Positions 1-6,624 of a stretch of DNA of 6,763 bases are shown here, in pieces. A program made the translations under genes and the position numbers. Each line of letters starts with the position of its first letter. Position 1 is the stretch's first letter. The notes beneath the pieces were generated by a model that did not search any database, was not told the DNA's origin, and saw only the letters and a list, made by a program, of their open reading frames with translations. The DNA is from Holosporales bacterium (GTDB taxonomy: Bacteria; Pseudomonadota; Alphaproteobacteria; Caedimonadales; UBA9215): assembly GCA_003503995.1 (NCBI GenBank), contig DOCA01000038.1:1-6763 (forward strand), written 5' to 3'.

Positions 1-78
1 CACTCAGTTTATTACACTTCCATATACAGATGTCCTATTCAAAAATCCCAAACCCTAATTTCTGCCCCTAGCGGCAAA

Positions 79-690
79 CTACCCCTTAATCCCTCGAAAG
101 AATAATTTGATTAATTTAGGAATGTCTTTTTGCGCAATGAGACTCTCGGGGGAACTTAAATATTCAATTAAAATTCCCTTCATATAGCAATTTATAGAAA
201 GAGCCATTAGATAAGGGTTTTCTTCTTTTGATATTTTGTTTTTTTCTTGAGCTTTTTTGAAGTAAAGAATAAATAGATTCATACTTTGAGTTTTTCTTTC
301 ATTATGCTTCCTTCTATAGGCTTTTAGCTCACCTGTGTAATCACATTTAATGAGGAATAGACTTATTGCTTGTCTTTTGTGACTGTCTTTTTCCAGATCA
401 AGAAAGAGCTGTATGCAAATATCTTGAAGTTGTATTAAAGGCTCCGGGTGATCCTTTGATATATCTTCAAGAATCATTTGGACAAAAGGTCGATGGAGCC
501 TTTCATATAAAGCATCAAAAATTTCAAGTTTATTCTTAAAATGCCAATAGATCGCACCTCGTGTAACATGAGATTCTTTAGCAATTTCACAGAGTGTTGT
601 TCGTGAATAACCTTTTTGTGAAAACAGCTTTATAGATGTGTTTAGAATAGTATTTTTTGTTTCTTCTGATTCTTCTTTTGTCCTACGCAT
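79..690 (-). CDS. acrR: TetR/AcrR-family transcriptional repressor of the efflux operon
   Basis: Likely drug-responsive repressor of the divergent efflux operon, 203 aa, a normal length for the family. The N-terminal DNA-binding domain is clear: residues 4-23 form the first helix (T-K-E-E-S-E-E-T-K...I-K-L-F), and residues about 32-54 are the helix-turn-helix, with the TRGAIYWHFKNK signature (residues 43-54) as in AcrR and TtgR. The C-terminal half keeps the AcrR-type pattern (F-L-I-K-C-D-Y-T-G-E, later K-G-I-L-I-E-Y-L), which in this family forms the ligand pocket and dimer interface. I chose the ATG at 690 and not the in-frame ATG at 720. It has a Shine-Dalgarno site at 8-9 nt, begins where AcrR homologues begin, and the likely promoter -10 box overlaps the 720 codon. 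The gene looks more AT-rich than the pump genes. The symbol is by family resemblance; ttgR/mexR-like naming is equally possible. The ligand cannot be read from sequence. Confidence 0.9.
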   Translation of the reverse strand: MRRTKEESEETKNTILNTSIKLFSQKGYSRTTLCEIAKESHVTRGAIYWHFKNKLEIFDALYERLHRPFVQMILEDISKDHPEPLIQLQDICIQLFLDLEKDSHKRQAISLFLIKCDYTGELKAYRRKHNERKTQSMNLFILYFKKAQEKNKISKEENPYLMALSINCYMKGILIEYLSSPESLIAQKDIPKLIKLFFRGIKG

Positions 691-698
691 TAAAATTT

Positions 699-705
699 TC
701 CTTCT
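699..705 (-). promoter_or_regulatory. Ribosome binding site of the repressor gene
   Basis: On the minus strand AGAAGGA lies 8 nt before the ATG at 690. It decides the start codon: the upstream in-frame ATG at 720 has only the palindromic operator in front of it and no purine-rich site. Confidence 0.7.
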
Positions 706-713
706 CACATGGA

Positions 714-742
714 TTGACATTATACATACAGTACTGTATGTT
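714..742 (+). promoter_or_regulatory. Putative promoter of the efflux operon
   Basis: A perfect TTGACA -35 box (714-719) is followed after exactly 17 nt by TATGTT (737-742, 4 of 6 to TATAAT). Transcription would start near 749, about 72 nt before the adaptor start codon. The palindrome 724-741 covers the spacer and most of the -10 box, which is the geometry expected for repression by occlusion. A stand-alone TATAAT at 795-800 is a second possible -10 box, but I see no matching -35 in front of it. Confidence 0.6.
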
Positions 743-744
743 AA
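719..744 (-). promoter_or_regulatory. Putative promoter of the repressor gene
   Basis: Read on the minus strand, a perfect TATAAT -10 box lies at 724-719. A TTAACA (5 of 6 to TTGACA) lies at 744-739, but that spacing is only 14 nt; the hexamer at 17 nt (CAGTTA, 747-742) is poor. The -10 box is therefore well supported and the -35 uncertain. Transcription would start near 712, leaving a leader of about 22 nt before the ATG at 690. The 18-bp palindrome fills the spacer, so repressor binding should also shut this promoter, giving autoregulation (inference). Confidence 0.5.
724..741. promoter_or_regulatory. 18-bp perfect palindrome, probable repressor operator
   Basis: ACATACAGTACTGTATGT is identical to its reverse complement over all 18 bases. 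It sits in the intergenic region between a TetR-family gene and the operon it should control, inside both predicted promoters. With one flanking base the half-sites read TACATACA and TGTATGTT, close to the TACATACA/TGTATGTA half-sites known for the E. coli AcrR operator but with a 4-bp centre instead of 8 bp. Assignment to this repressor is inference from position, symmetry and that likeness. Confidence 0.75.
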
Positions 745-753
745 CTGTACAGT
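744..753. promoter_or_regulatory. Second small palindrome, possible accessory operator
   Basis: ACTGTACAGT is a perfect 10-bp palindrome located where transcription of the efflux operon is predicted to start. It shares TACAGTA with the main operator (727-733 and 748-754, 21 bp apart, two helical turns) and ACTGTA (733-738 and 744-749, 11 bp apart, one turn). That phasing would suit a second repressor dimer on the same DNA face. It could also be chance in AT-rich DNA. Confidence 0.35.
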
Positions 754-807
754 AACTTCTTTTGCGTTACCTAAAATATTCTCGGTAGCTCTAATATAAT
801 CAACAAT

Positions 808-812
808 AAGGA
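808..812 (+). promoter_or_regulatory. Ribosome binding site of the adaptor gene
   Basis: AAGGA lies 9 nt before the TTG at 822 and only 3 nt before the in-frame TTG at 816. The spacing favours 822 as the start. An in-frame TAA at 807-809 excludes any earlier start. Confidence 0.6.
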
Positions 813-821
813 ATTTTGAGT

Positions 822-1952
822 TTGCTAAAGCGAAATATTGTTTCTATAAGTTCTCTTCTCCTTGCTGCAGTGATACTTTTTTTTATTTACATTGAAAAAT
901 TTCCTCAAAAGATTCAGCCTGTGGAGAAAAAAGGGTTGTCAGTTTCAGTTTTGGTTCTGGAGCCACAGACTACTTCTTTTAACTATCAATTACCGGGTAG
1001 AATATCTCCTTATCGTCAGTCACAAGTTCGACCGCAAATTGACGGCATCATTACCGCCAGACTCTTTAAACAAGGTGCACGTATAAAAAAAGGGGATCAA
1101 CTTTACCAAATTGATGATGCGCAATATAGGGCAGCCTTAAACAGTGCCATTGCCGATTTGAAGGGTGCAGAAGCAAATGGCAAAGCAGTTGAAGCAAAAA
1201 CTAAGCGTTATGAATTTCTCATCAAAATTAATGCAGTCAGTCAACAAGAGTATGATGATGTAAAGGCACAGTTTGATCAAGCAAAAGCAGCCATTGACAT
1301 AGCAAAGGCCGCTGTGGATCTTGCACAGGTGAAATTAGACTATACAAAGGTATATGCACCTATTTCCGGACAGATAAGCCGTTCCCTTGTAACAGAAGGG
1401 ACGCTTGTCACTTCTAATCAAGAGCAAAATCTCGCAACCATTACACAACTTGATCCGATATATATTGATATGCAGCAATCCGGAACTGACGCCCTATATT
1501 TACGATCTCGTATGATAAGAAAAAAGACTATCCCTGTAAAATTATCTATCGAACAGGATTCTGAAGTCACCTATCCGCAGGAAGGCGTTTTGAAATTTTC
1601 TGAAGTCACTGTCGACGAGAGTACCGGTTCGATTGTGTTAAGAGCAGTGATTCCAAATCCCGATAGTATACTCTTACCGGGATTGTTTGTACGAGCAAGT
1701 ATAGACCTTGGTAGTGAGAAAGTTATTTTAGTTCCTCAACGTGCAGCAGTACGTACGCCGGAAGGTAGCTTAATGGTTTGGATCGTTGATGAAAAAAAAC
1801 AAGCTCAAATACGCCCTATTAAAATTGAGCAAGCTTATCAAGATAATTGGATTGTAGCTGACGGCCTAAAGCAAGGTGATCAAGTAATCGTTGAGGGGTA
1901 TATTAAAACAACTCCAGGCACTCTTGTTTCTCCCATACCTTGGAATAAATAG
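822..1952 (+). CDS. acrA: RND efflux periplasmic adaptor (membrane fusion protein), AcrA/MexA type
   Basis: Periplasmic link between inner-membrane pump and outer-membrane channel; 376 aa from TTG 822 (378 from TTG 816), against about 380-400 for the family. Residues 6-24 are a hydrophobic N-terminal segment after Lys-Arg. There is no lipobox cysteine, so it is probably anchored by this helix or cleaved as an ordinary signal peptide, unlike lipidated AcrA. Residues about 57-90 (L-P-G-R...Q-V-R-P-Q-I-D-G-I-I) form the first half of the barrel-sandwich domain. Residues about 93-168 are an Ala/Lys/Gln-rich coiled-coil hairpin, and Y-A-P-I-S-G-Q-I starts the second half of the sandwich. The hairpin tip keeps R129, L133 and S140, with the same spacing as the RLS motif used by AcrA to dock the channel. 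The C-terminal beta-barrel and membrane-proximal domains follow (V-P-Q-R-A-A-V-R; D-G-L-K-Q-G-D-Q-V-I-V-E-G). No in-frame ATG exists near the N-terminus, so a TTG start is required. First gene of the operon. Confidence 0.93.
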   Translation: MLKRNIVSISSLLLAAVILFFIYIEKFPQKIQPVEKKGLSVSVLVLEPQTTSFNYQLPGRISPYRQSQVRPQIDGIITARLFKQGARIKKGDQLYQIDDAQYRAALNSAIADLKGAEANGKAVEAKTKRYEFLIKINAVSQQEYDDVKAQFDQAKAAIDIAKAAVDLAQVKLDYTKVYAPISGQISRSLVTEGTLVTSNQEQNLATITQLDPIYIDMQQSGTDALYLRSRMIRKKTIPVKLSIEQDSEVTYPQEGVLKFSEVTVDESTGSIVLRAVIPNPDSILLPGLFVRASIDLGSEKVILVPQRAAVRTPEGSLMVWIVDEKKQAQIRPIKIEQAYQDNWIVADGLKQGDQVIVEGYIKTTPGTLVSPIPWNK

Positions 1953-1990
1953 AATAATGCACAGAAAGATACAACCTAAAAAACAAGAGC

Positions 1991-1994
1991 AGGA
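1991..1994 (+). promoter_or_regulatory. Ribosome binding site of the pump gene
   Basis: AGGA lies 9 nt before the pump ATG at 2004. The 51-nt gap after the adaptor stop contains no terminator-like hairpin, which supports co-transcription. Confidence 0.55.
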
Positions 1995-2003
1995 AGCTGA
2001 ATA

Positions 2004-5000
2004 ATGGCTAGATTTTTTATTGACCGCCCTGTTTTTGCTTGGGTAATAGCTATAATCATTATGATGGCCGGCGTCTTGTCAATATATAAATTACCAATCG
2101 AACAGTATCCGAAGGTAGCACCACCAACCGTACTCATAAGTGCCGCTTATCCGGGTGCATCTGCACAGACGGTTGAAAACGCTGTGACTCAGGTTATTGA
2201 GCAACGTTTAACGGGAATTGATTATCTTCGTTATTTCACCTCCGCTAGTGCCGATTCTTCTGCAACCATAACTTTGACTTTTGAGCCGGAAGCGGATCCG
2301 GATATTGCTCAAGTCCAAACGCAAAATAAAGTACAAGGCGCTGTTACCCAACTTCCTAATGAAGTACAAGAGCTTGGTGTCACGGTTACAAAGTCTAACG
2401 ATAACTTCTTACTTGTGATCGGCTTTTATTCTGAAGAAGAGCGTTTTTCCCAAGGCGATTTAGGGGACATACTTGTGTCTAATTTTCGAGAGCCGTTATC
2501 ACGTGTGAATGGTGTTGGAAATGTAACTGTCTTTGGCGATCAACATGCTATGCGCATATGGTTAGATCCGGCAAAATTGTACAGTTATAATTTAACACCC
2601 CTTGATGTACAAAATGCCGTACAAGTTCAAAATACCGACATCTCAGCCGGACAATTGGGCGGCTTACCTTCCATAGAAGGTCAGCAAATCAATGCCACAA
2701 TTAATGCTCAAGCGCGCTTGAAAACAGTTGAAGATTTTGAACGTATTGTACTTGTAGTGAATACCGACGGCTCCCAAGTGCGTTTAAAAGACGTTGCAAG
2801 ATTGGAGCTCGGGTCAGATGGCTATGATCGAATTGTACGCTATAAGCGTAAGCCTGCTGCCGGTATAGCAGTCTCTTTGTCAACGGGGGCAAATGCACTG
2901 GAAACCGCAGAACTTGTTAAGGAACGTGTTGCGGAATTAGCAAAATTCTTACCTGAGGGGATAAAGATTGTTTACCCTTTAGATACGACACCCTTTATTG
3001 AACTCTCTATCAAATCTGTAGTGATAACCCTTATTGAAGCGGTTGTTTTGGTCTTTTTTGTCATGTTGCTCTTTTTGCAAAATTTTCGGGCAACTCTTAT
3101 TCCGACGATTGCCGTACCTGTTGTGCTTTTGGGCACTTTTGCAATTTTGCAAGCTTTTGGCTTTACTATTAATGTATTAACAATGTTTGCAATGGTACTG
3201 GCAATTGGATTATTGGTGGATGATGCTATTGTTGTTGTTGAAAATGTTGAACGTATTATGGCTGAAGAGGGTCTCCCTCCTAAAGAAGCAACCAAAAAAT
3301 CAATGGATCAAATAACGAGTGCACTTATTGGTATTGCGGTTGTGCTCTCTACTGTTTTTGTTCCAATGGCCTTTTTTAGCGGATCTGCCGGAGCCATATA
3401 TCGTCAGTTTTCAATTACCATCGTCTCTGCTATGGGCTTATCTGTTATTGTGGCTCTTGTTCTCTCTCCCTCCTTATGTGCAACTTTCTTGAAACACAAC
3501 AGAAAAGACCCTCATACCGTGCAGAAGGGCTTTTTTGCCTCTTTTAATAAGTACTTTAATAAAGGACGTGACAAATATCAAAGCACAACATCCTATATGG
3601 TATCCCGCTCTTTAAGGTTTTTTATTATTTACCTTGCTCTTGTCGCGAGTTTGATAGGCGTCTTTCGACTGTTGCCCGGAGGGTTTTTACCTAATGAGGA
3701 TCAAGGGTATATGTTTATGATGCTCAATACGCCGGAAAGTTCAACAGCTCAAAGGACTTTAGAGGCTGTGGAGAAGGTAGAAGATTATATCTTAGATAAA
3801 CAAGCTGAGAATGTTGACCATTTATTTACTGTTGTCGGATTTAGTTTTGCCGGAAGTTCACAAAATACTGCTTTTGGATTTATGGGTTTAAAAGATTGGA
3901 AAGAACGTCAAAGACCGGATCAAAGCGTTTTTGCTATTGCCGGCGCAGCTATGGGCTATTTTTCACAGATTAAAGATGCTATGGCTTTTGCTTTTTTCCC
4001 CCCGCCCATTCGCGAACTGGGAAATGCATCCGGTTTTGACTTTCACTTAGTTGATCGTGCCGGTTTGGGGCATGATACGTTAATGAAGGCTCGTAATCAA
4101 TTATTAGGCTCTGCTGCAAAAAATCAGAAATTAATGGGGGTTCGCCCCAATGGCTTGAGTGATGTGCCCCAATTCAAAATTAATATTGATAGTGAAAAAG
4201 CATCGGCGCTAGGACTTTCTTTAAGTGAAATAAATAAGACGCTGCAAATTGCTTGGGGATCAACTTATGTGAATGATTTTGTTGATAAAGGAAGAGTTAA
4301 GCGTGTTTATTTACAAGCTGATGCCCCCCATAGAATGATGCCGACAGATCTTAATAAATGGTATGTTAGAAATAGAACGGGTGGAATGGTACCCTTTAAT
4401 AACTTCGCCGGTTCAAAATGGGTTTACGGGTCTCCCAAATTAGAGCGCTTTAGCGGTCATTCCTCCGTGAACATACAAGGAGCGGCAGCCCCGGGAGTGA
4501 GTTCCGGTGTTGCTATGGAAGAAATTCAAAAAATTGTTGCTGCCTTACCTGAGGGAATTGGATTGGAATGGTCAGGTATTTCATATGAAGAACGTGCAAG
4601 TGGCGCACAAGCACCGCTACTTTATGCTTTATCTATTTTTATTGTCTTTTTATGTCTTGCAGCTCTTTACGAAAGCTGGGCCGTTCCCTTGTCTGTCATG
4701 TTGGTCGTTCCCCTTGGTGTTTTAGGGGCTGTATTAGCTGCTTATTTCAAGGGTCTTTCAAATGATGTGTACTTACAAGTAGCGCTTCTAACAACTGTAG
4801 GTCTTGCTGCCAAGAATGCTATTTTGATTGTTGAATTTGCAAAAGAGTTAAAAGATCAAGGTCGGACTTTACAAGAGTCTTTCACCATAGCTGCCCGCCA
4901 GCGCTTTCGCCCTATTATCATGACATCTATGGCTTTTATTTTAGGAGTAATGCCGTTAGCCTTTTCAACGGGTGCCGGTTCATATAGCCAAAATGCCATT

Positions 5001-5147
5001 GGGATAGCTGTTATTGGCGGAATGTTTGCCGCTACATTCTTGGCGATTTTCTTTGTCCCGCTTTTTTATGTTATCGTTGAAAAGCTTTTTCATAGAGAAG
5101 AATTGAATATCTCAGATGAAAAGAAAGGTAAGCCCTATGACCTATAA
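2004..5147 (+). CDS. acrB: RND multidrug efflux pump, HAE-1 family, AcrB/MexB type inner-membrane permease
   Basis: Proton-driven drug exporter of the inner membrane, expected to act as a trimer; 1047 aa against 1049 for E. coli AcrB, and recognisably similar to it from end to end. It starts with the family signature M-A-R-F-F-I-D-R-P-V-F-A-W-V in front of the first membrane helix. A large periplasmic domain follows, then a helix bundle at about 335-555, a second periplasmic domain, and a final bundle from about residue 870. The proton-relay residues are all present: D406 and D407 in G-L-L-V-D-D-A-I-V, K937 in G-L-A-A-K-N-A-I-L, and R967 before F-R-P-I-I-M-T-S, matching AcrB D407, D408, K940 and R971. 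In the drug pocket, F135 matches AcrB F136, and the switch loop G-F-S-F-A-G-S-S-Q (612-620) keeps F613 and F615. No frameshift or lost motif is seen. The substrate range cannot be deduced, but close likeness to AcrB/MexB suggests broad multidrug export, not metal export. Middle gene of the operon. Confidence 0.97.
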   Translation: MARFFIDRPVFAWVIAIIIMMAGVLSIYKLPIEQYPKVAPPTVLISAAYPGASAQTVENAVTQVIEQRLTGIDYLRYFTSASADSSATITLTFEPEADPDIAQVQTQNKVQGAVTQLPNEVQELGVTVTKSNDNFLLVIGFYSEEERFSQGDLGDILVSNFREPLSRVNGVGNVTVFGDQHAMRIWLDPAKLYSYNLTPLDVQNAVQVQNTDISAGQLGGLPSIEGQQINATINAQARLKTVEDFERIVLVVNTDGSQVRLKDVARLELGSDGYDRIVRYKRKPAAGIAVSLSTGANALETAELVKERVAELAKFLPEGIKIVYPLDTTPFIELSIKSVVITLIEAVVLVFFVMLLFLQNFRATLIPTIAVPVVLLGTFAILQAFGFTINVLTMFAMVLAIGLLVDDAIVVVENVERIMAEEGLPPKEATKKSMDQITSALIGIAVVLSTVFVPMAFFSGSAGAIYRQFSITIVSAMGLSVIVALVLSPSLCATFLKHNRKDPHTVQKGFFASFNKYFNKGRDKYQSTTSYMVSRSLRFFIIYLALVASLIGVFRLLPGGFLPNEDQGYMFMMLNTPESSTAQRTLEAVEKVEDYILDKQAENVDHLFTVVGFSFAGSSQNTAFGFMGLKDWKERQRPDQSVFAIAGAAMGYFSQIKDAMAFAFFPPPIRELGNASGFDFHLVDRAGLGHDTLMKARNQLLGSAAKNQKLMGVRPNGLSDVPQFKINIDSEKASALGLSLSEINKTLQIAWGSTYVNDFVDKGRVKRVYLQADAPHRMMPTDLNKWYVRNRTGGMVPFNNFAGSKWVYGSPKLERFSGHSSVNIQGAAAPGVSSGVAMEEIQKIVAALPEGIGLEWSGISYEERASGAQAPLLYALSIFIVFLCLAALYESWAVPLSVMLVVPLGVLGAVLAAYFKGLSNDVYLQVALLTTVGLAAKNAILIVEFAKELKDQGRTLQESFTIAARQRFRPIIMTSMAFILGVMPLAFSTGAGSYSQNAIGIAVIGGMFAATFLAIFFVPLFYVIVEKLFHREELNISDEKKGKPYDL
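5124..5128 (+). promoter_or_regulatory. Ribosome binding site of the outer-membrane factor gene, inside the pump gene
   Basis: AAAGG lies 8 nt before the ATG at 5137. The earlier in-frame ATG at 5116 has its nearest purine-rich stretch (AGAGAAG) about 15 nt away. The site therefore favours 5137 and a protein whose signal peptide starts M-T-Y-K. Confidence 0.6.
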
Positions 5148-6549
5148 ATATTTTTCTCCCTTTCTTTTTTCACTCATACTTTCTAGTTGTACCATGAGCC
5201 CGGACTTTATGAGACCTGACTTTTCTGCCGCATCAACTTGGGATCCGATGCTCGGCTATGACATTCCTGTTGGCGAGAACAATGTAAATACCCTAGATTG
5301 GAAAGACTTTTTTAAATCTCAAGAGCTTTGTCATGTCATTGAAATAGCTCTACATAATAATAAAGATCTTAAGCTTGCGGTTTTAAATATAAACGAAGCC
5401 CGAGCATTATACCAAGTTGAAAGGGCTGATTTACTTCCTAGTCTTAATGCTAACGGTACAGGATCCTATGAAAAAAGTAGCGATAAAAGCTCCTTAACAG
5501 GTACGGCACAAAAGACTGAAATTTATAAAGCTAACTTAGGACTTAGCACTTATGAACTTGATTTTTTTGGAAAAATTCGCAGCCTTACGTCATCTGCTCT
5601 TAATGAATACCTTGCTACTCAAGAAGCTCGCTCAGTTGTACAAAGCACATTAATTGCTGACACGGCTAATGCTTACTTGCAACTTCTGGCAGATAAAAAA
5701 TTGCTTGCCTTGACAAGGCAAACCCTCGTTGCCCAACAACGTACTTATAATATTCTTGTAGAAAGTCTAAGCCATGGCCTTTCGGCAGAACAAGATGTTG
5801 CTCGTGCAGCAACGGCAGTTGAGACGGCAAAAGCAAATTTGCATCAGTACAATCGTTTTGTGGCACTGGATAGAAATGCTCTTTTCCAATTAATGGGAGT
5901 AGCAAATGATGATGATTTATTGCCTGAAACTACGTTAGACGGAATCAAGATTACAGAAAACCTTGACCCCGGCATTCCGTCTGAAGTTCTTATTAAACGC
6001 CCTGATATTCGCCAAGCAGAACATCTTCTTCTGGCCCGAAATGCAGATATTGGCGCAGCCCGCGCAGCCTTTTTTCCAAGTATTACTCTGACAGGATCCT
6101 TTGGTTATGCGACCCAAAGCCTTTCAACACTCTTTACGAGTGGCGCAGAAGGAGCTTATAGTTTTTTGCCTCAAATCACATTACCGATTTTTCAAGGTGG
6201 CAGAAACAGGGCACAACTTGACCTTGCCCAAGTACGCAAAGAACAAGCTATTGTTGCTTATGAGAAGGCAATTCAAACGGCGTTTAAGGATGTTTCTAAT
6301 CAATTGGCCAACCGTGCAACTTTAGATAAACAGCTTGATGCTCAACGCCGTCTTGTTGCTGCTGCGCAAAAGGTTTATAAAATTTCAGAAGCCAGATATA
6401 AATTTGGCATTGATAGTTTTCTAAGTGTATTAGATGCTCAGCGGGAGTTGTACACTTTTCAACAAGAAGAAATCGAGATCCAACGCAAACGTTTATCCAA
6501 CCTTGTCTATCTATATAAAGCATTGGGTGGCGGGGCACCGTCAAGTTAA
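5137..6549 (+). CDS. oprM: RND efflux outer-membrane factor lipoprotein, OprM/NodT type
   Basis: Outer-membrane channel that completes the tripartite pump; 470 aa from ATG 5137 (477 from 5116), against about 485 for OprM. Residues 1-17 are a short lipoprotein signal with lipobox L-S-S-C, so C18 should be lipidated; T at +2 is compatible with outer-membrane sorting. Two outer-membrane-efflux repeats follow. The first includes L-N-I-N-E-A-R-A-L-Y...R-A-D-L-L-P-S-L, Y-E-L-D-F-F-G-K-I-R-S and Y-L-A-T-Q-E-A-R. The second includes K-R-P-D-I-R-Q-A-E, G-A-A-R-A-A-F-F-P-S-I-T-L-T-G-S-F-G and R-Y-K-F-G-I-D-S-F-L-S-V-L-D-A-Q-R. The C-terminus L-Y-K-A-L-G-G-G is the usual family ending, so the gene is complete despite the insertion sequence just downstream. 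The start lies within the pump gene (11-bp overlap), pointing to one mRNA and probably translational coupling. Last gene of the operon. The symbol is by family resemblance; homologues carry other names (ttgC, smeC, adeK). Confidence 0.94.
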   Translation: MTYKYFSPFLFSLILSSCTMSPDFMRPDFSAASTWDPMLGYDIPVGENNVNTLDWKDFFKSQELCHVIEIALHNNKDLKLAVLNINEARALYQVERADLLPSLNANGTGSYEKSSDKSSLTGTAQKTEIYKANLGLSTYELDFFGKIRSLTSSALNEYLATQEARSVVQSTLIADTANAYLQLLADKKLLALTRQTLVAQQRTYNILVESLSHGLSAEQDVARAATAVETAKANLHQYNRFVALDRNALFQLMGVANDDDLLPETTLDGIKITENLDPGIPSEVLIKRPDIRQAEHLLLARNADIGAARAAFFPSITLTGSFGYATQSLSTLFTSGAEGAYSFLPQITLPIFQGGRNRAQLDLAQVRKEQAIVAYEKAIQTAFKDVSNQLANRATLDKQLDAQRRLVAAAQKVYKISEARYKFGIDSFLSVLDAQRELYTFQQEEIEIQRKRLSNLVYLYKALGGGAPSS

Positions 6550-6550
6550 T

Positions 6551-6558
6551 TTCGATTT
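6551..6558. repeat. Possible left copy of the 8-bp IS target duplication
   Basis: TTCGATTT is the 8 bp just outside the proposed IS left end. IS6-family elements usually duplicate 8 bp on insertion. The other copy would lie beyond the window, so this is a prediction. Confidence 0.25.
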
Positions 6559-6568
6559 GGAGTGACAT

Positions 6569-6597
6569 TGCGGAAACCTTCTAGGTTATGGTAAAAT
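6569..6597 (+). promoter_or_regulatory. Putative transposase promoter inside the IS left end
   Basis: TTGCGG (6569-6574) as -35 and TAAAAT (6592-6597, 5 of 6 to TATAAT) as -10 are separated by exactly 17 nt. The start would be near 6604, about 20 nt before the transposase ATG. The -35 lies within the proposed terminal repeat. Confidence 0.5.
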
Positions 6598-6624
6598 TTC
6601 CTAGTATTTATGTAGAGGTTTTTC

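Noticed and set aside
1..78. Possible terminator for the repressor gene: TGCC/GGCA arms at 63-76 around its stop codon region
   Set aside because: The stem is only 4 bp, the stop codon area is close to the arm, and no clean T-run follows on the minus strand. The rest of this stretch shows no coding or RNA feature.
795..800. TATAAT close to the adaptor start as the main operon promoter
   Set aside because: The -35 position at 16-18 nt holds only A/T-rich sequence unlike TTGACA, and the leader would be about 15 nt. The promoter at 714-742 fits better; this remains only an alternative.
892..1086. Open frame on the plus strand inside the adaptor gene
   Set aside because: It lies in another frame of a gene with clear family motifs and encodes nothing recognisable.
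2701..2898. 65-codon frame on the minus strand inside the pump gene
   Set aside because: Antisense shadow of the conserved pump coding sequence, with no ribosome site or family resemblance noted.
2972..3295. 107-codon frame on the minus strand inside the pump gene
   Set aside because: It is the antisense shadow of the conserved helix bundle with the Asp-Asp pair; the low-complexity Thr/Ile/Ala protein has no family resemblance.
4507..4725. 72-codon frame on the plus strand inside the pump gene
   Set aside because: Out-of-frame reading of a strongly conserved pump segment. Its hydrophobic stretch only mirrors the membrane helix encoded in the true frame.
6500..6549. Truncation of the channel protein by the insertion sequence
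   Set aside because: The protein ends with the usual L-Y-K-A-L-G-G-G sequence and a stop codon before the proposed IS end, and its length is normal for the family.
5666..6568. Four short frames inside the channel gene (minus strand 5666-5905, 5935-6117 and 6296-6568; plus strand 6101-6325)
   Set aside because: All overlap the well-supported channel gene in other frames and show no recognisable domains.
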